Of a stretch of DNA of 64,000 bases, positions 34,669 through 43,703 are shown piece by piece (the first letter of the stretch is position 1; each line of letters starts with the position of its first letter). The DNA is taken from contig CP046864.1 in the NCBI GenBank assembly GCA_039640495.1, positions 2,715,001-2,779,000 of the forward strand. The letters run 5' to 3'. The position numbers and the translations under genes are program-made. The notes under the pieces are model-generated. The model was not told where the DNA came from and searched no databases. It worked only from the letters and a program-made list of their open reading frames with translations. The DNA is from Rhodobacteraceae bacterium IMCC1335. Lineage in GTDB: Bacteria; Pseudomonadota; Alphaproteobacteria; Rhodobacterales; Rhodobacteraceae.

Positions 34669-35718
34669 TTGAGCCTTAAAAAATTTTATGTTTTAAGAAG
34701 GTATAGCTCTTTGAATGAAAAGCCGAAAGGCCATAATGTGAAGAAAACCGCAGACCAAACGCAACGAAAGGGCTGGCAAACCTTACTAGCTCTATTGCTT
34801 ATAGCATTTGCAGTTTCAATAGGATTTGCTCCTTTGTTTGAGCTAATTGAAGATGGCATTGCTGCAAGAGTTATTGGATCTTCATTCGGAGCAATATTTG
34901 TAGTAATTTTAACTATGTTCCTGCTTAACAAGCAAACCGAAATTGAACAAGAATCTAAAAAGAGTGAACGAGTCTTTGATGAGAAAGTAAAAATTTACCA
35001 AAAAATATTAGATATAACCAGTGAGATGCTTATCGATGGCCAGTTAACTCAAAAAGAAATAAATAGATTGCCATTCCCACTAATTAGATTGCAAATGCTT
35101 GCTGGTGATGAGGTAATTCAGGCATTCCAGAAGATTTTTGATAAACTAAATGAAGTTTACGCTGAAGATGGTGAGATTGTTGAAATTCAGGATGAAGATA
35201 AAAATGAAATATATAAATTGATTTCAAATTTCTCTGGGGAATGTCGAAAAGATTTAGAAATATCTAATGAAAAGGTTGATAAAAGTATTCAAGAGGCAAC
35301 TGTAACTGCAATTTCTAAGTCTGATAAGAAAAAAAATGACCAAACTAAATTTAAATTTTCTGGAAAAATGTTACCAAAAAATCAATATGTTTATAGTGTT
35401 ATAACTAATTATCTGAATGAAAATCCGAAACTTACATTAGAACAATTTAAGGAATACTTTTTCGACAAGGATTTTGATGGAAGTCGTAAAGGTCAGTATG
35501 AAGCCTGGAAGACTTATGAAGAAATCATGGATATTCATCGCAGCGGGATTGGCACAATTAGATTTTATGTCAGTAGCAAAAGAAAAGATATTGCTACAAA
35601 TAAAGATATGGTGCTGAAGCTTGCAGACGCAGAGATATGTTTAAGTAATTTTTGGGGTATTCAGCATATGGCACCCTTTAAAGAACTAATGAATTCCAAA
35701 AATATCAGGTTAGAGTAA
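34669..35718 (+). CDS. membrane protein with coiled coil, partner of downstream nuclease
   Basis: 349 residues: two transmembrane helices near 36-55 and 66-88 (LLALLLIAFAVSIGFAPLF; GAIFVVILTMFLLN), then a charged cytoplasmic region (TEIEQESKKSERVFDEKVK, coiled-coil-like) and a C-terminal alpha/beta part. Starts at 34669 (TTG), 34711 (TTG after AAGAAGG) or 34738 (GTG) are all possible. Four bases separate it from the nuclease-like gene. Membrane sensor plus cytoplasmic nuclease is a recurrent defence layout; the role here is inference. Confidence 0.75.
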   Translation: MSLKKFYVLRRYSSLNEKPKGHNVKKTADQTQRKGWQTLLALLLIAFAVSIGFAPLFELIEDGIAARVIGSSFGAIFVVILTMFLLNKQTEIEQESKKSERVFDEKVKIYQKILDITSEMLIDGQLTQKEINRLPFPLIRLQMLAGDEVIQAFQKIFDKLNEVYAEDGEIVEIQDEDKNEIYKLISNFSGECRKDLEISNEKVDKSIQEATVTAISKSDKKKNDQTKFKFSGKMLPKNQYVYSVITNYLNENPKLTLEQFKEYFFDKDFDGSRKGQYEAWKTYEEIMDIHRSGIGTIRFYVSSKRKDIATNKDMVLKLADAEICLSNFWGIQHMAPFKELMNSKNIRLE

Positions 35719-35722
35719 TAAT

Positions 35723-36607
35723 ATGCCTTCTATCTCAAAAGAAACCTATGTGACCAGAAATTTTCAAAAAATTTCTGGCAAGAGGTGGGAGCTTTATGTC
35801 ATCACCAGAGTTATTCATTTATTAAACGATCCAGATATAGAATATGTCTGCCAGCAGTATATCAAACCACCTAAGAACGAAGGACATTATCTTGCAGATT
35901 TAGCGTTTCCATCACTTAGGTTATATTTAGAAATTGACGAAGGACAGCACGGAAACCAAGACCATAAACTTTCTGATATAAAAAGAGATGCAGAAATCCT
36001 AGAGGCTACAGATTGGCAATGTCAAAGAATTGCTATCTTCGTGGAACAGGGCAATACAAAGGTTGATAAGAAACTTGAAGTGCTCAATAAAGAGATAGAT
36101 GATTTTGTACAATACATACGAAATAGGAAACAAAATTTAATTAGTCAGGGAAATAGTATTTCCTGGAACTATGAAGAAAAATATCTTCCAGAGACTTTTA
36201 TAAAACAACAAATAATAAATGTTAAGGATAATGTTGCATTATTAAACCATAGAGATGTTCTGCGCCTTTTTGGTTATACAAAAGGGCATTATCAAAGAGC
36301 TGTTTGGACAATAGATAATTTTCATGAAATTGTATGGTTCCCTAAGCTTTACCCTAATGCAGATTGGGTAAATGAATTTAATGAAGAAACCGGCTCAATT
36401 CTTCAATTTAGAAAAGATAAAACACCACATCCAATGCCGGCAGAGGATGATCCTGAACGAATTGTTTTTGCACACCAAAAAAATACCTTTGGTCAAACAC
36501 TATATAAATTTTATGGAGTGTATGCTCCGGATATTTCAATGTCAGACCCTGTAAATCATTATTTTAAAAGAATTAAAACTAGTATTGATCTAAAAAAATA
36601 CTTCTGA
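35723..36607 (+). CDS. DUF559/PD-(D/E)XK-like endonuclease with DNA-reader-like C terminus
   Basis: 294 residues. The N-terminal half has the nuclease pattern GHYLADLAF (Asp), YLEIDEGQHG (E-x-D-E) and KRDAEILEATDW followed by RIAIFVE, as in DUF559/Vsr-like nucleases. The C-terminal half ends RIVFAHQKNTFGQTLYKFYG, a pattern I associate with C-terminal specificity domains of modification-dependent restriction enzymes. It would cut DNA, perhaps sensing a base modification. Co-transcribed with the membrane protein at 34669; no methyltransferase nearby. Confidence 0.7.
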   Translation: MPSISKETYVTRNFQKISGKRWELYVITRVIHLLNDPDIEYVCQQYIKPPKNEGHYLADLAFPSLRLYLEIDEGQHGNQDHKLSDIKRDAEILEATDWQCQRIAIFVEQGNTKVDKKLEVLNKEIDDFVQYIRNRKQNLISQGNSISWNYEEKYLPETFIKQQIINVKDNVALLNHRDVLRLFGYTKGHYQRAVWTIDNFHEIVWFPKLYPNADWVNEFNEETGSILQFRKDKTPHPMPAEDDPERIVFAHQKNTFGQTLYKFYGVYAPDISMSDPVNHYFKRIKTSIDLKKYF

Positions 36608-36798
36608 CCTCGGTGTCAGATCGCACTTGTTTGAAACAGGATGGGAGTAATTTTAGCGTTTTGTTTAGAACGCAATAGATTGATCGCCATTTTATGCTTG
36701 AGCTTGGGTTCAGACATACTGGCGGATGCAATGGATATTGAATTTGGTAGTTTATACACCTGCGGTTTGCTCCACAGACCTGATCATGACTTTTTTCA

Positions 36799-37182
36799 CT
36801 ATGGAAACTCAGGAGGTGTGTAAACCTCATCGCCGTTAACGCAAACTTTAACGCCTAACGACAAATCTTCTAATGAAAGATTTTTTCGGTCAATTGCATC
36901 GCAAATTTTGGAAGTAACGTAATCACTAATCTGCTTGGCCACATGTCGGTTTAAGTTTCCCACTTCCAGAGAATTTACTTTAAGTATCAGATAAAAATTA
37001 CCTTTTTGACCAACTTGTATCTTGATTTCGGCTTCAGCCTCGTGATCTCCACAAAGAGAGACAATCATTCCTTTCTCTCTTAATTTATTGTTAATATCTT
37101 CTAAAACATCAAAAAGTTCCGACGGCGAGCTTAAAAATAGTTCTTTCAATAAAGTTCTGTCTATGTGACCAGAGTCTGCCAT
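36799..37182 (-). CDS. unknown small acidic protein 1
   Basis: 127 residues, acidic, with alternating beta/alpha character (AEIKIQVGQKGNFYLILKVN). Not recognised. It lies 11 bases downstream of a second unknown gene that also begins with a helix followed by an acidic beta-rich core, so the pair may be paralogous or form a complex. The 190 bases between it and the convergent nuclease gene hold no gene. Confidence 0.6.
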   Translation of the reverse strand: MADSGHIDRTLLKELFLSSPSELFDVLEDINNKLREKGMIVSLCGDHEAEAEIKIQVGQKGNFYLILKVNSLEVGNLNRHVAKQISDYVTSKICDAIDRKNLSLEDLSLGVKVCVNGDEVYTPPEFP

Positions 37183-37193
37183 AGCTTGAATTT

Positions 37194-37565
37194 CTAGATC
37201 ATTTGGTCGTTTAAATAAATAGAAACATAAATGTCTTCAAAGGACGAATTAACTTTCGATTGTAGTTCATCCGGAAGGCTCTCAATGGCTGCATTGGCTT
37301 GGTTGCTGAAAAAGTTTCTTTGCATGTTAAAGGCTCCTTCGTCCTCTTCAGAATATTGATAAATATCTGATGAAATTCTTACCTCGAAATATAAAGAAGG
37401 GTCATCGTCATCCTCAATGGCGAAAAAAAATGTTGCCGATGCATTCTCATCGTCTCCAGTCAAAAACTTAATTCTGCCCGCTTTGGAGGCCTTTTCAGCT
37501 ATCGTTCCGAGATTTTCAGCTAGCGCTTCGTTGACAAGTTTCGCTAAAGTTTTTAATTCTGACAT
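37194..37565 (-). CDS. unknown small acidic protein 2
   Basis: 123 residues from the ATG at 37565, which has a GGGGG ribosome site seven bases upstream; a longer frame to 37625 has none. An N-terminal helix (LAKLVNEALAENLGTIAEKA) is followed by a strongly acidic beta-rich core (FAIEDDDDPSLYFEVRIS). Not recognised. First gene of a two-gene unit with 36799-37182. Confidence 0.6.
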   Translation of the reverse strand: MSELKTLAKLVNEALAENLGTIAEKASKAGRIKFLTGDDENASATFFFAIEDDDDPSLYFEVRISSDIYQYSEEDEGAFNMQRNFFSNQANAAIESLPDELQSKVNSSFEDIYVSIYLNDQMI

Positions 37566-37625
37566 CTTATATCCCCCTGCAGTTTCGGATCCATTAAATA
37601 TCAAACGAACACAAGAGATCAACAT

Positions 37626-37947
37626 TTTTAACGAAATGCCAAGCTAACATCGCTCCATTCGTTTCGAGTTAGTTCTAAAGTAGCCTTTGGTGGTACGCTG
37701 TTCAAAAGTTTCTTCAACTTCTTATGTTTGGATCAAACCTGCATATAAGCTTCAGTCAAAATAGAATAGCTTGCTTTTATATCTATTTAGGAATTTTTTT
37801 CACCCAATATGCTTCTAATCCAGAGTGTGCTTCCATAGCTAATCCAATGTCGTCATCAAACTGGAATATCTTTCATTAGCAGAATCCCATTATACATAAA
37901 ATAATTTGACTTAAGATACAGTTTCGTATCAAAAATTAACAAAGCAA
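37626..37947. other. intergenic stretch with a short coding scar
   Basis: No complete gene. The minus strand at about 37785-37870 keeps a 27-codon open stretch (DDDIGLAMEAHSGLEAYWVK) ending in a stop, without a start; it looks like the 3' end of a lost gene. The rest is AT-rich promoter sequence for the two diverging units. Confidence 0.4.
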
Positions 37948-37967
37948 CGTGATTGAAGGAGGCACAA

Positions 37968-38441
37968 TTGCCGAAATTTAAAGCTCTTGTTGATGTCAAT
38001 TTTAAAACTAGCGGTCTTCTAAAACATGATGATGAATCTTTCACATACCGCAACTTGAACTCTGATGAAGTGACATCAGAAATACAGAATATAGATTGGT
38101 CAAAATTTAAATTAGACCTTGTAGGTTATGATACGACTGACGAATATGATGGAACGGGCATTGCAATCCCTATCAAACCAAAAGTAGGTTCGGTGTCTCT
38201 AGAATTTTTATCAGATCGATCTGGTCTAAATATTTCTATAAATGATACATTGAAAGTGCCACTAAGAGCAGGAGTCAAACAGCACTTCACAAGCTTAGGG
38301 AATAACTTCAAACTATCTGTTATAGGAGTATCATATCTCAGCGGGGGGTGGACTGATGGGTTCAAAAGTTTGATCGATGGCTTAAATGACGAAGAAAGAA
38401 CTACATGGAACATCCATATAGAAAACTATGAGTTCTTATAA
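37968..38441 (+). CDS. unknown protein, TTG start
   Basis: 157 residues; the AAGGAGG ribosome site at 37956-37962 decides for the TTG at 37968. Beta-rich with Gly/Asp turns and no signal peptide (KVGSVSLEFLSDRSGLNISI). Not recognised. It is the last gene of the module between the exonuclease I repeats. Confidence 0.65.
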   Translation: MPKFKALVDVNFKTSGLLKHDDESFTYRNLNSDEVTSEIQNIDWSKFKLDLVGYDTTDEYDGTGIAIPIKPKVGSVSLEFLSDRSGLNISINDTLKVPLRAGVKQHFTSLGNNFKLSVIGVSYLSGGWTDGFKSLIDGLNDEERTTWNIHIENYEFL

Positions 38442-38652
38442 GTTGTAATTGGGGTTGCTTTTTACACTTTTCTGGAGGCCTAAAACCACAAACTCTGGTG
38501 TATGTCATAACCAATTGTCTATTTTCGACTGGGAACCGAACTTCTTGTCATTTGCCCGCATTAGAAAACTCCAAGTCTGGTCAAGCAAGTACTCGGTACA
38601 CGCCGAAGATCTTCTGGACAGGAAGATTAGTTTTAAATCCGATCTAAAAGGC

Positions 38653-38832
38653 ATGGTATTAGTATTGTTACAGAGCATCTTAGGAAGAGCTAAAGGAGCC
38701 AAAGCAGCAGGTAAGTTTGCTGAAAAAATAGATCGATTGATATCAAAAGAACAAAACCCCTTCATGGTTACAGAAGCAATTAAAGATCTTTGTAATCTGA
38801 ACCAATGCCGCCAATCTGAGGATATTTTTTAG
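38653..38832 (+). CDS. 59-residue unknown protein upstream of exonuclease I, copy 2
   Basis: A 59-residue basic helical protein (LVLLQSILGRAKGAKAAGK...), stop TAG sharing its last base with the exonuclease I GTG start, so translation is coupled. A longer frame to 38449 exists but only this part is conserved in the copy at 34281. Possibly a regulator or partner of exonuclease I. Unknown family. Confidence 0.65.
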   Translation: MVLVLLQSILGRAKGAKAAGKFAEKIDRLISKEQNPFMVTEAIKDLCNLNQCRQSEDIF

Positions 38833-40196
38833 TGTCCCGTTATGTTTTCTATGACTTCGAAACTACTGGCATTAGTCCAGCGTTTGATCATCCGTTGCAA
38901 TTTGCGGCAATCGTTACTGACGAACATCTAAACGAGGTTGATCGTGTAGATATAAGGTGCCAGGCGGCTCCTCACATACTTCCCTCACCGATTGCTTTAC
39001 ACGTCACCAATATAAAGCCTGAGCAAGCCATCAATAAAAACCTTCCAACTCCTTTTGAGTTTGCTCAAACCTTACAGAAATTTACGAAAGATTGGGCGCC
39101 AGCTTGCTGGCTGGGTTATAACACCATCGCCTTTGACGAACCCATGATGCGTCAAATGTTTTACCAAAACCTACAGCCAGAAATATTTGCCACCCAGATG
39201 AATGGGAATAGCCGGTTGGACGTTATGAAAATGGTTTTTGCTACCCATGCAGAGGCACCTGGCACTCTAACTTGGCCAGTTTCTGACAATGAAAACACTA
39301 GCTTTAAACTTGATCGTTTAGCCCCTGCAAATGGCTTCGCTCACGAAAATGCACATGATGCTTTGGCCGATGTAGAAGCGACCATTTTTATATTTAAAAA
39401 AATAAGAGATGGTGCACCCGAACTCTTCAAAAAGCTTGTCGAAGCGGGTGATAAAACTATCACCTCCAGTTCACTGAAAAGCTTTCTTCCAATGGAAGTT
39501 ACGCTTCGGTTTGGAGGAAATGCGCCGAAGACTTATCAAGGATGTTACTGTGGTAGTAATAAAGATAACCCAAACTCGATCGGGTTTGCAGATTTCGAAC
39601 TTAACAAAGCTGAAGAATTCTCTCAGGCATCCAAACTTTCTGTTTCTGAAGCAATTGAAGGAACACCCAAGAAAATCCGAACTTTAGCTGTAAACAGATC
39701 TGAAACTTTTCGAGTGATAGAGAACCCTTCAAAAGAGATGCTTGAGTTTTGTGAAACCATTAAAGAGGCCAACAAATTACAAAGCCTTGTTTCTGAAGTT
39801 TTAAGCAAACGGTATGCCGATACTGAGCAAACTAACTTAGAAGTGGAAGAAAGAATTTACTCAGGGTTCTATGGTAACTCTGACAAAGAATTACTCGAAC
39901 AGTTTCAAACTGCATCTTGGCCAGAACGAGTTTCAATCATAAACGATTTCACTGATGAACGCCTAAAACAGTTAGGTAAGAGGTTGATCGCTTTTTACGC
40001 ACCAGAGCTTTTGACTGATGAGCAAAGATCTGCATTTAAAGCATTTATTCAAAGGCGATGGAACACTTCCATGGATGATGCCCCATGGACAACTGCAGAA
40101 GATATCTGGGCCAGCCTTAATGAATTAAAATCAGAAATTGACGAGAGTAATTGGCGAGAGTTTTATCAGGCTAGGATTAATTCAGTAGCCGTCTGA
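38832..40196 (+). CDS. sbcB: exodeoxyribonuclease I
   Basis: 454 residues (E. coli ExoI: 475). DEDDh exonuclease motifs are intact: FYDFETTG (about 6-13), WLGYNTIAFDEP (about 95) and HENAHDALADVEAT (about 175). ExoI degrades single-stranded DNA 3' to 5' and is typical of Gammaproteobacteria, so transfer is likely here. The start is GTG, coupled to the 59-residue protein. It may help process phage or recombination intermediates along with the helicases. Confidence 0.9.
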   Translation: MSRYVFYDFETTGISPAFDHPLQFAAIVTDEHLNEVDRVDIRCQAAPHILPSPIALHVTNIKPEQAINKNLPTPFEFAQTLQKFTKDWAPACWLGYNTIAFDEPMMRQMFYQNLQPEIFATQMNGNSRLDVMKMVFATHAEAPGTLTWPVSDNENTSFKLDRLAPANGFAHENAHDALADVEATIFIFKKIRDGAPELFKKLVEAGDKTITSSSLKSFLPMEVTLRFGGNAPKTYQGCYCGSNKDNPNSIGFADFELNKAEEFSQASKLSVSEAIEGTPKKIRTLAVNRSETFRVIENPSKEMLEFCETIKEANKLQSLVSEVLSKRYADTEQTNLEVEERIYSGFYGNSDKELLEQFQTASWPERVSIINDFTDERLKQLGKRLIAFYAPELLTDEQRSAFKAFIQRRWNTSMDDAPWTTAEDIWASLNELKSEIDESNWREFYQARINSVAV

Positions 40197-40199
40197 GCA

Positions 40200-40325
40200 T
40201 TAGCTATAGGCTAGGAGTAGACCGAGCAAAATAATACCTCCTATGATCCACCAAGCGGCACCTGTTTTGAACAGCCAGTAGATCACCATTAGGATAAGGC
40301 CAGCTATCACCAGTTCAAAAATCAA
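40200..40325 (-). CDS. 41-residue putative membrane peptide
   Basis: Starting with TTG (AAGGA upstream), the product is almost wholly hydrophobic: two helices (LVIAGLILMVIYWLF and WWIIGGIILLGLLLAY) split by KTGAA. Size and layout resemble small toxins or holin-like peptides. It lies between exonuclease I and the recombinase, beside the cargo end. Support is the composition alone. Confidence 0.45.
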   Translation of the reverse strand: MIFELVIAGLILMVIYWLFKTGAAWWIIGGIILLGLLLAYS

Positions 40326-40363
40326 ACGCCATTATCCTTGTAAGCTCCTGCCCGTTCGCACCT

Positions 40364-40939
40364 CTAATTAAGCAATTCCACTGCATTACGCAAAGCATTC
40401 TCATTCACATCAATATAGCGTTGTGTTGTGCTCAGATGCTTGTGTCTGGCTAGCACCTGAACCAGGCGAGCGTTGATGCCTCTGTCAGCTAATTGTGTAA
40501 CAAACTGACGTCGTCCACTGTGACTGCTGGCGCCATCTATGCCTGCCATCTTATACAACCTCTTAAACAGGTTCACTATGGTCTGAGCGGTAAAGCCACC
40601 ACCCTTAGCACTGAACAACAGCGGTGCTGATATATTACTGGTATGTACGGGGTATTGCTTGGCAAACTTCAGCAGCTGTCTTCGGAGTTTGCTGTTCACC
40701 AAAACACTGCCACTGTCAGATCCTTTGGTTTGATCTGCGCTTAGGTAGATGGTGTCTTTAACACCACCAGACTCATCAAACACGTCACCAACACGGAGGG
40801 CCGCAATCTCACATGCTCGTAGCCCCGCATAAAAGCTCAATGCTATTATTGTGTGATTGCGAGTTGGATAACGCAGTGAATTTACGATGGCAGTAAGACG
40901 TCGAAATTCTGGTTCAGTTAATAGCTTGGCTTGTTTCAT
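40364..40939 (-). CDS. minimal tyrosine recombinase (191 aa), E2
   Basis: Homologue of the 188-residue recombinases of E1 and E3, about 45% alike, with all catalytic residues: GLRACE, QTKGS, HSGRRQ, ARHKHL and QRYID. It keeps the same orientation facing int, but 15.1 kb separates them. The promoter side carries GCTATCAAACATTATAAAGTC, matching a similar sequence before the E1/E3 genes. Confidence 0.9.
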   Translation of the reverse strand: MKQAKLLTEPEFRRLTAIVNSLRYPTRNHTIIALSFYAGLRACEIAALRVGDVFDESGGVKDTIYLSADQTKGSDSGSVLVNSKLRRQLLKFAKQYPVHTSNISAPLLFSAKGGGFTAQTIVNLFKRLYKMAGIDGASSHSGRRQFVTQLADRGINARLVQVLARHKHLSTTQRYIDVNENALRNAVELLN

Positions 40940-41111
40940 CTAGGGACCCTTAAATGTTTGGTTTTGCTATCAAACATTATAAAGTCATATATTTTGAAAT
41001 CCGACTGAAAAAGGCAAAATTTTAACCAGTTGATATCATTACTGGAAGACAAAGATGTTATAGATTGTATATTCTATAACATATTTTTTGGTGTTGATTT
41101 TACTGGCGAGA
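40940..41111. promoter_or_regulatory. recombinase control region of E2
   Basis: Contains GCTATCAAACATTATAAAGTC near 40966 (reads TATAAT on the minus strand, a plausible -10) and the perfect 10-bp dyad at 41055-41082. Same layout as the control regions of E1 and E3, but with different dyad sequences. Confidence 0.5.
41055..41082. repeat. perfect 10-bp dyad, spacer 8
   Basis: ATGTTATAGA at 41055-41064 and TCTATAACAT at 41073-41082. It lies 115 bases upstream of the recombinase start, in the position held by the TAATCTCATG dyad of E1 and E3. Confidence 0.65.
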
Positions 41112-41270
41112 TTACTTTTGAAGATCTACACGAATTTTCGTATTGAGCTTCAAAATATTCTTACGACATTCCCAGTGCTGCTTTGAGCTTTTGAGGTTTT
41201 TACGAAGCCACTGTTCATGGTGCTGTTCTCGACGGAGTTTCTTTTTTAATCCATGAACTGACGTCTTCAT
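41112..41270 (-). CDS. 52-residue basic protein
   Basis: A Lys/Arg-rich 52-residue product (SVHGLKKKLRREQHHEQWLR) in the same orientation as the two small genes upstream and the recombinase downstream. No good ribosome site. Could be an excisionase-like or nucleic-acid-binding peptide; not recognised. Confidence 0.4.
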   Translation of the reverse strand: MKTSVHGLKKKLRREQHHEQWLRKNLKSSKQHWECRKNILKLNTKIRVDLQK

Positions 41271-41378
41271 ATCAGTACGTTAATTTCGGATTTGATGCCA
41301 GTCGATGCGATTTTATTAAAAGAGCCACCATCTTTTGAAAATACAAGGCGTACCAAATGTAGATACGCCTTGCTGAAT

Positions 41379-41585
41379 TTATCTCGCTCGTTTTTTTAAT
41401 TTACGGATCTGGCCACGAACTAATGTATCGAAATTGCAATGCTTTGATACGCTAAAATTATAACCCATAACTGCACCTCCAAATTCAATTTGGAGCTTTT
41501 GCATTTTCCTATGGTGTGAAATCTCAACGACCTTTCCTCCTTCCTTCATTACGATTTTTTTAAGTGTTCTGTAATTTTTCTGCAT
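41379..41585 (-). CDS. 68-residue basic unknown protein
   Basis: A small basic protein (MQKNYRTLKKIVMKEGGKVV ... IRKLKKRAR) with a beta-rich middle (LQIEFGGAVMGYNFSV). A clear AGGGCAAA region precedes the ATG. It follows the gene at 41602 by 16 bases, in a run of small minus-strand genes typical of element control regions. Function unknown. Confidence 0.6.
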   Translation of the reverse strand: MQKNYRTLKKIVMKEGGKVVEISHHRKMQKLQIEFGGAVMGYNFSVSKHCNFDTLVRGQIRKLKKRAR

Positions 41586-41601
41586 TTTGCCCTCTTATGT
41601 T

Positions 41602-41793
41602 TTAAGCTACGCAACCATCAACGAGGCCAGCTAGGTAAAGGCTGTACAATGCGTCTTCCATGCAGGTGAACTGAGCGTTCTCTACAAAATTTTCGAAAGA
41701 GTTATACGACCCAACTAAACCGGCGCTGCTCGTTTCCCCAAGCTCTTCGATAATTACGTCTGCTGACAGAACGATTTTTTTTAAATTTTCCAT
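41602..41793 (-). CDS. 63-residue unknown protein
   Basis: A small acidic protein (NLKKIVLSADVIIEELGETS ... YSLYLAGLVDGCVA), AGGAGAC ribosome site upstream. First gene of the small minus-strand cluster 41793-41112. Not recognised; might be an excision factor or anti-repressor. Confidence 0.6.
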   Translation of the reverse strand: MENLKKIVLSADVIIEELGETSSAGLVGSYNSFENFVENAQFTCMEDALYSLYLAGLVDGCVA

Positions 41794-42076
41794 TTTAGTC
41801 TCCTATTTGATGTTTGGAAATGTTGAAAACTCTGTGTCCTCAATAGGTAAAATATATACTTTTTTATCAATAAAATAAGTGACAAGACGAGTGATTACCT
41901 TGTCCAACGGTCCTGTCCGAACTTATAAATTCGAATGCGCCCATAGGAAATCCTATCGAATATTAACTGTGTGGATGGCAATAAGATTCAACACAATTCA
42001 GGCCTGACTTAAGTGACATAATACGCCTTTAACTGGTAAGGTTGACCTATTCACTTTGCTTCGGGAGAGAGTTAAA
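41794..42076. promoter_or_regulatory. divergent promoter region of E2 backbone
   Basis: 283 AT-rich bases between the leftward small genes and the rightward WW-family gene. No gene. No long dyad except short repeats near 41930-41960. Confidence 0.4.
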
Positions 42077-42814
42077 TTGTTTAAAAAATGGTCAGGCGAT
42101 GGCACCTATTATCTACCTGCAAGACAGGTTGAGCCGTATCGATTGTGGTTTGAGTTCCTCAAGCAAGCTCATAGAGATCCAGAAATTGACGTGGATTATA
42201 ACCATTACAAAGAGTGGGGAGAATTTTATGCGCAAGAATTTGGCGAATGGTGGAGCGGCGCTACTTGGAGACTGCTCTTTGCTGTAGACGCTGGTGTCCG
42301 AGTTCTTGACCATGGTGAAATACCACCCACAGATGAGCATGCTTTGCTAATCAGGTTACCACTCAACAAAGAGCCTAAACAAACTCTCAAAGACATTGAG
42401 CAACTGCTTGAGCAGCACGAAGCAGGAACCAAGCTGGGTAAAATCAGCCAAGGCAAGTTTGCTCTGTCAGATAGGTATGAACAGGCATTTTTAAAATACT
42501 TACCCAATGTTCGTGTGATGCTGAGATGTTATTCTTATTGGCTTGATAATGTTGAATTGCACAACCGTGAACGCACGAGCAAAACCGCAGTTGACTTTTA
42601 TACATGGGCTAAATCCAGAGATAACCTGATTATAGAGCGTAAATACAAGTACTCGAGACCACTTATCCCCTTTGCTGTTGCTGAATATGCAAAACAAATC
42701 TTAGCAAATGAAAACCCAGATGAAGACCAAAAACGTGCATTTAAAAGATACCTGCAGAAGGCACGTAATTTAGCTAAAAACGCATCAATGGGTACCTTCC
42801 CTGGCAAGTATTAA
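42077..42814 (+). CDS. element backbone protein of the 'WW' family, E2 member 1
   Basis: 245 residues from the TTG at 42077, preceded by GGGAGAG. It shows the family pattern: EPYRLWFEFLKQAHRDPEID (about 23-42), EWGEFYAQEFGEWW then WRLLFAVD, a charged middle, and a basic C terminus ending NASMGTFPGKY, like the E1 protein at 10174. It diverges from the small leftward genes. Role unknown; a regulator or replication factor of the element is possible. Confidence 0.75.
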   Translation: MFKKWSGDGTYYLPARQVEPYRLWFEFLKQAHRDPEIDVDYNHYKEWGEFYAQEFGEWWSGATWRLLFAVDAGVRVLDHGEIPPTDEHALLIRLPLNKEPKQTLKDIEQLLEQHEAGTKLGKISQGKFALSDRYEQAFLKYLPNVRVMLRCYSYWLDNVELHNRERTSKTAVDFYTWAKSRDNLIIERKYKYSRPLIPFAVAEYAKQILANENPDEDQKRAFKRYLQKARNLAKNASMGTFPGKY

Positions 42815-42817
42815 GGG

Positions 42818-43108
42818 CTATCTGATCAAGTAACCAATTTGTGTTTTTGTATGTTCACGTAAATGATCATATTGATCTGCCTTTGCATGAAGTAATTTCT
42901 GGTTGTTATTCCTGCGTAATGCATCCGCTTTGTTTGAAAGATTAATCAACAAACACATAATCGCATGAAGTGTCATATCTCTGTCACTGGCTTTATATGA
43001 CCTGTAATATGAACTGCATTTGTTAAGCCAATTGGTGCTGAATTGATCTGTTGTAATACTTGGATCAATTGCTTTTATTTCCTTATATGCGTGTTTGATA
43101 AATGACAT
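42818..43108 (-). CDS. small backbone protein (DUF6626-like), E2
   Basis: 96 residues. The block FSTNWLNKCSSYYRSYK with the following helix (LHAIMCLLINLSNKADALRR) aligns with the E1 protein at 11208 (FCRAWLGKSECYLR). The leader AATAAATAACTTCATAAGAGGAG lies just before its ATG. Convergent with the WW-family gene. Unknown function. Confidence 0.7.
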   Translation of the reverse strand: MSFIKHAYKEIKAIDPSITTDQFSTNWLNKCSSYYRSYKASDRDMTLHAIMCLLINLSNKADALRRNNNQKLLHAKADQYDHLREHTKTQIGYLIR

Positions 43109-43703
43109 GTGATAACTCCTCTTATGAAGTTATTTATTGGGTCAGTTGATATGCTTGCCTGACAGCAAGCAGCAAGTTTCAGTTTGCTTCGCAAACATCA
43201 CTTGCATTTTCTTTTTCAAATAGTTTTTATTTATTTTATATAATTGAATATGGAGATCATTTCTTAGGTGGGAAGTCATACCAACGCCCCTTTTGGGCGC
43301 CAGTATGGAGCTCATTTCTTGAGGCCTTGCACCATCCACATACACACACACCTTATAGGCTGGGTAGGTTCCGCTATCACCCCATTTACTGTGCCACGCT
43401 ACGCAAGATGTAACGCCGTATGTGGAAGGCTGATGATACTTAAAAAGCAGAGCAACTGTTACACCTTTGAGGGTTACTTGTTTCCAAGCGTTGTATCCCT
43501 CTCACTAGGAACTCTTAATTTAAGTTCCTGTTCAGATCTTTCGATCTTACCACCATTCCTCTCAGCAGAAATTTTGTCAGGATCAGTCCTGCAACTTTAA
43601 GGCACCCCACTGGGTGTCTGCTGAAGCGAATAACGAGCAATTCGATTATGATGACGTTTTCAAAGTACGCCACCACGGCATTATAACAATTGGCGTGCCA
43701 GCC
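43109..43703. other. non-coding stretch with hairpins
   Basis: No convincing gene in 595 bases. Hairpins include GCTTGC-CTGACA-GCAAGC near 43152 and a compound stem CATAC...GCCC-CTTTT-GGGC...GTATG at about 43277-43307, whose first arm matches the E1 hairpin at 6206. Position in the element is different from E1, so it moves with other backbone pieces. Confidence 0.45.

Noticed and set aside
38449-38652. A longer 127-residue version of the small protein before exonuclease I
   Set aside because: The extra N-terminal part is not conserved in the copy at 34281, while the 59-codon version has the same length in both.
43142-43351. Minus-strand open frame of 69 codons
   Set aside because: It runs through hairpins and promoter-like sequence, has no good start and no similarity to other element genes.
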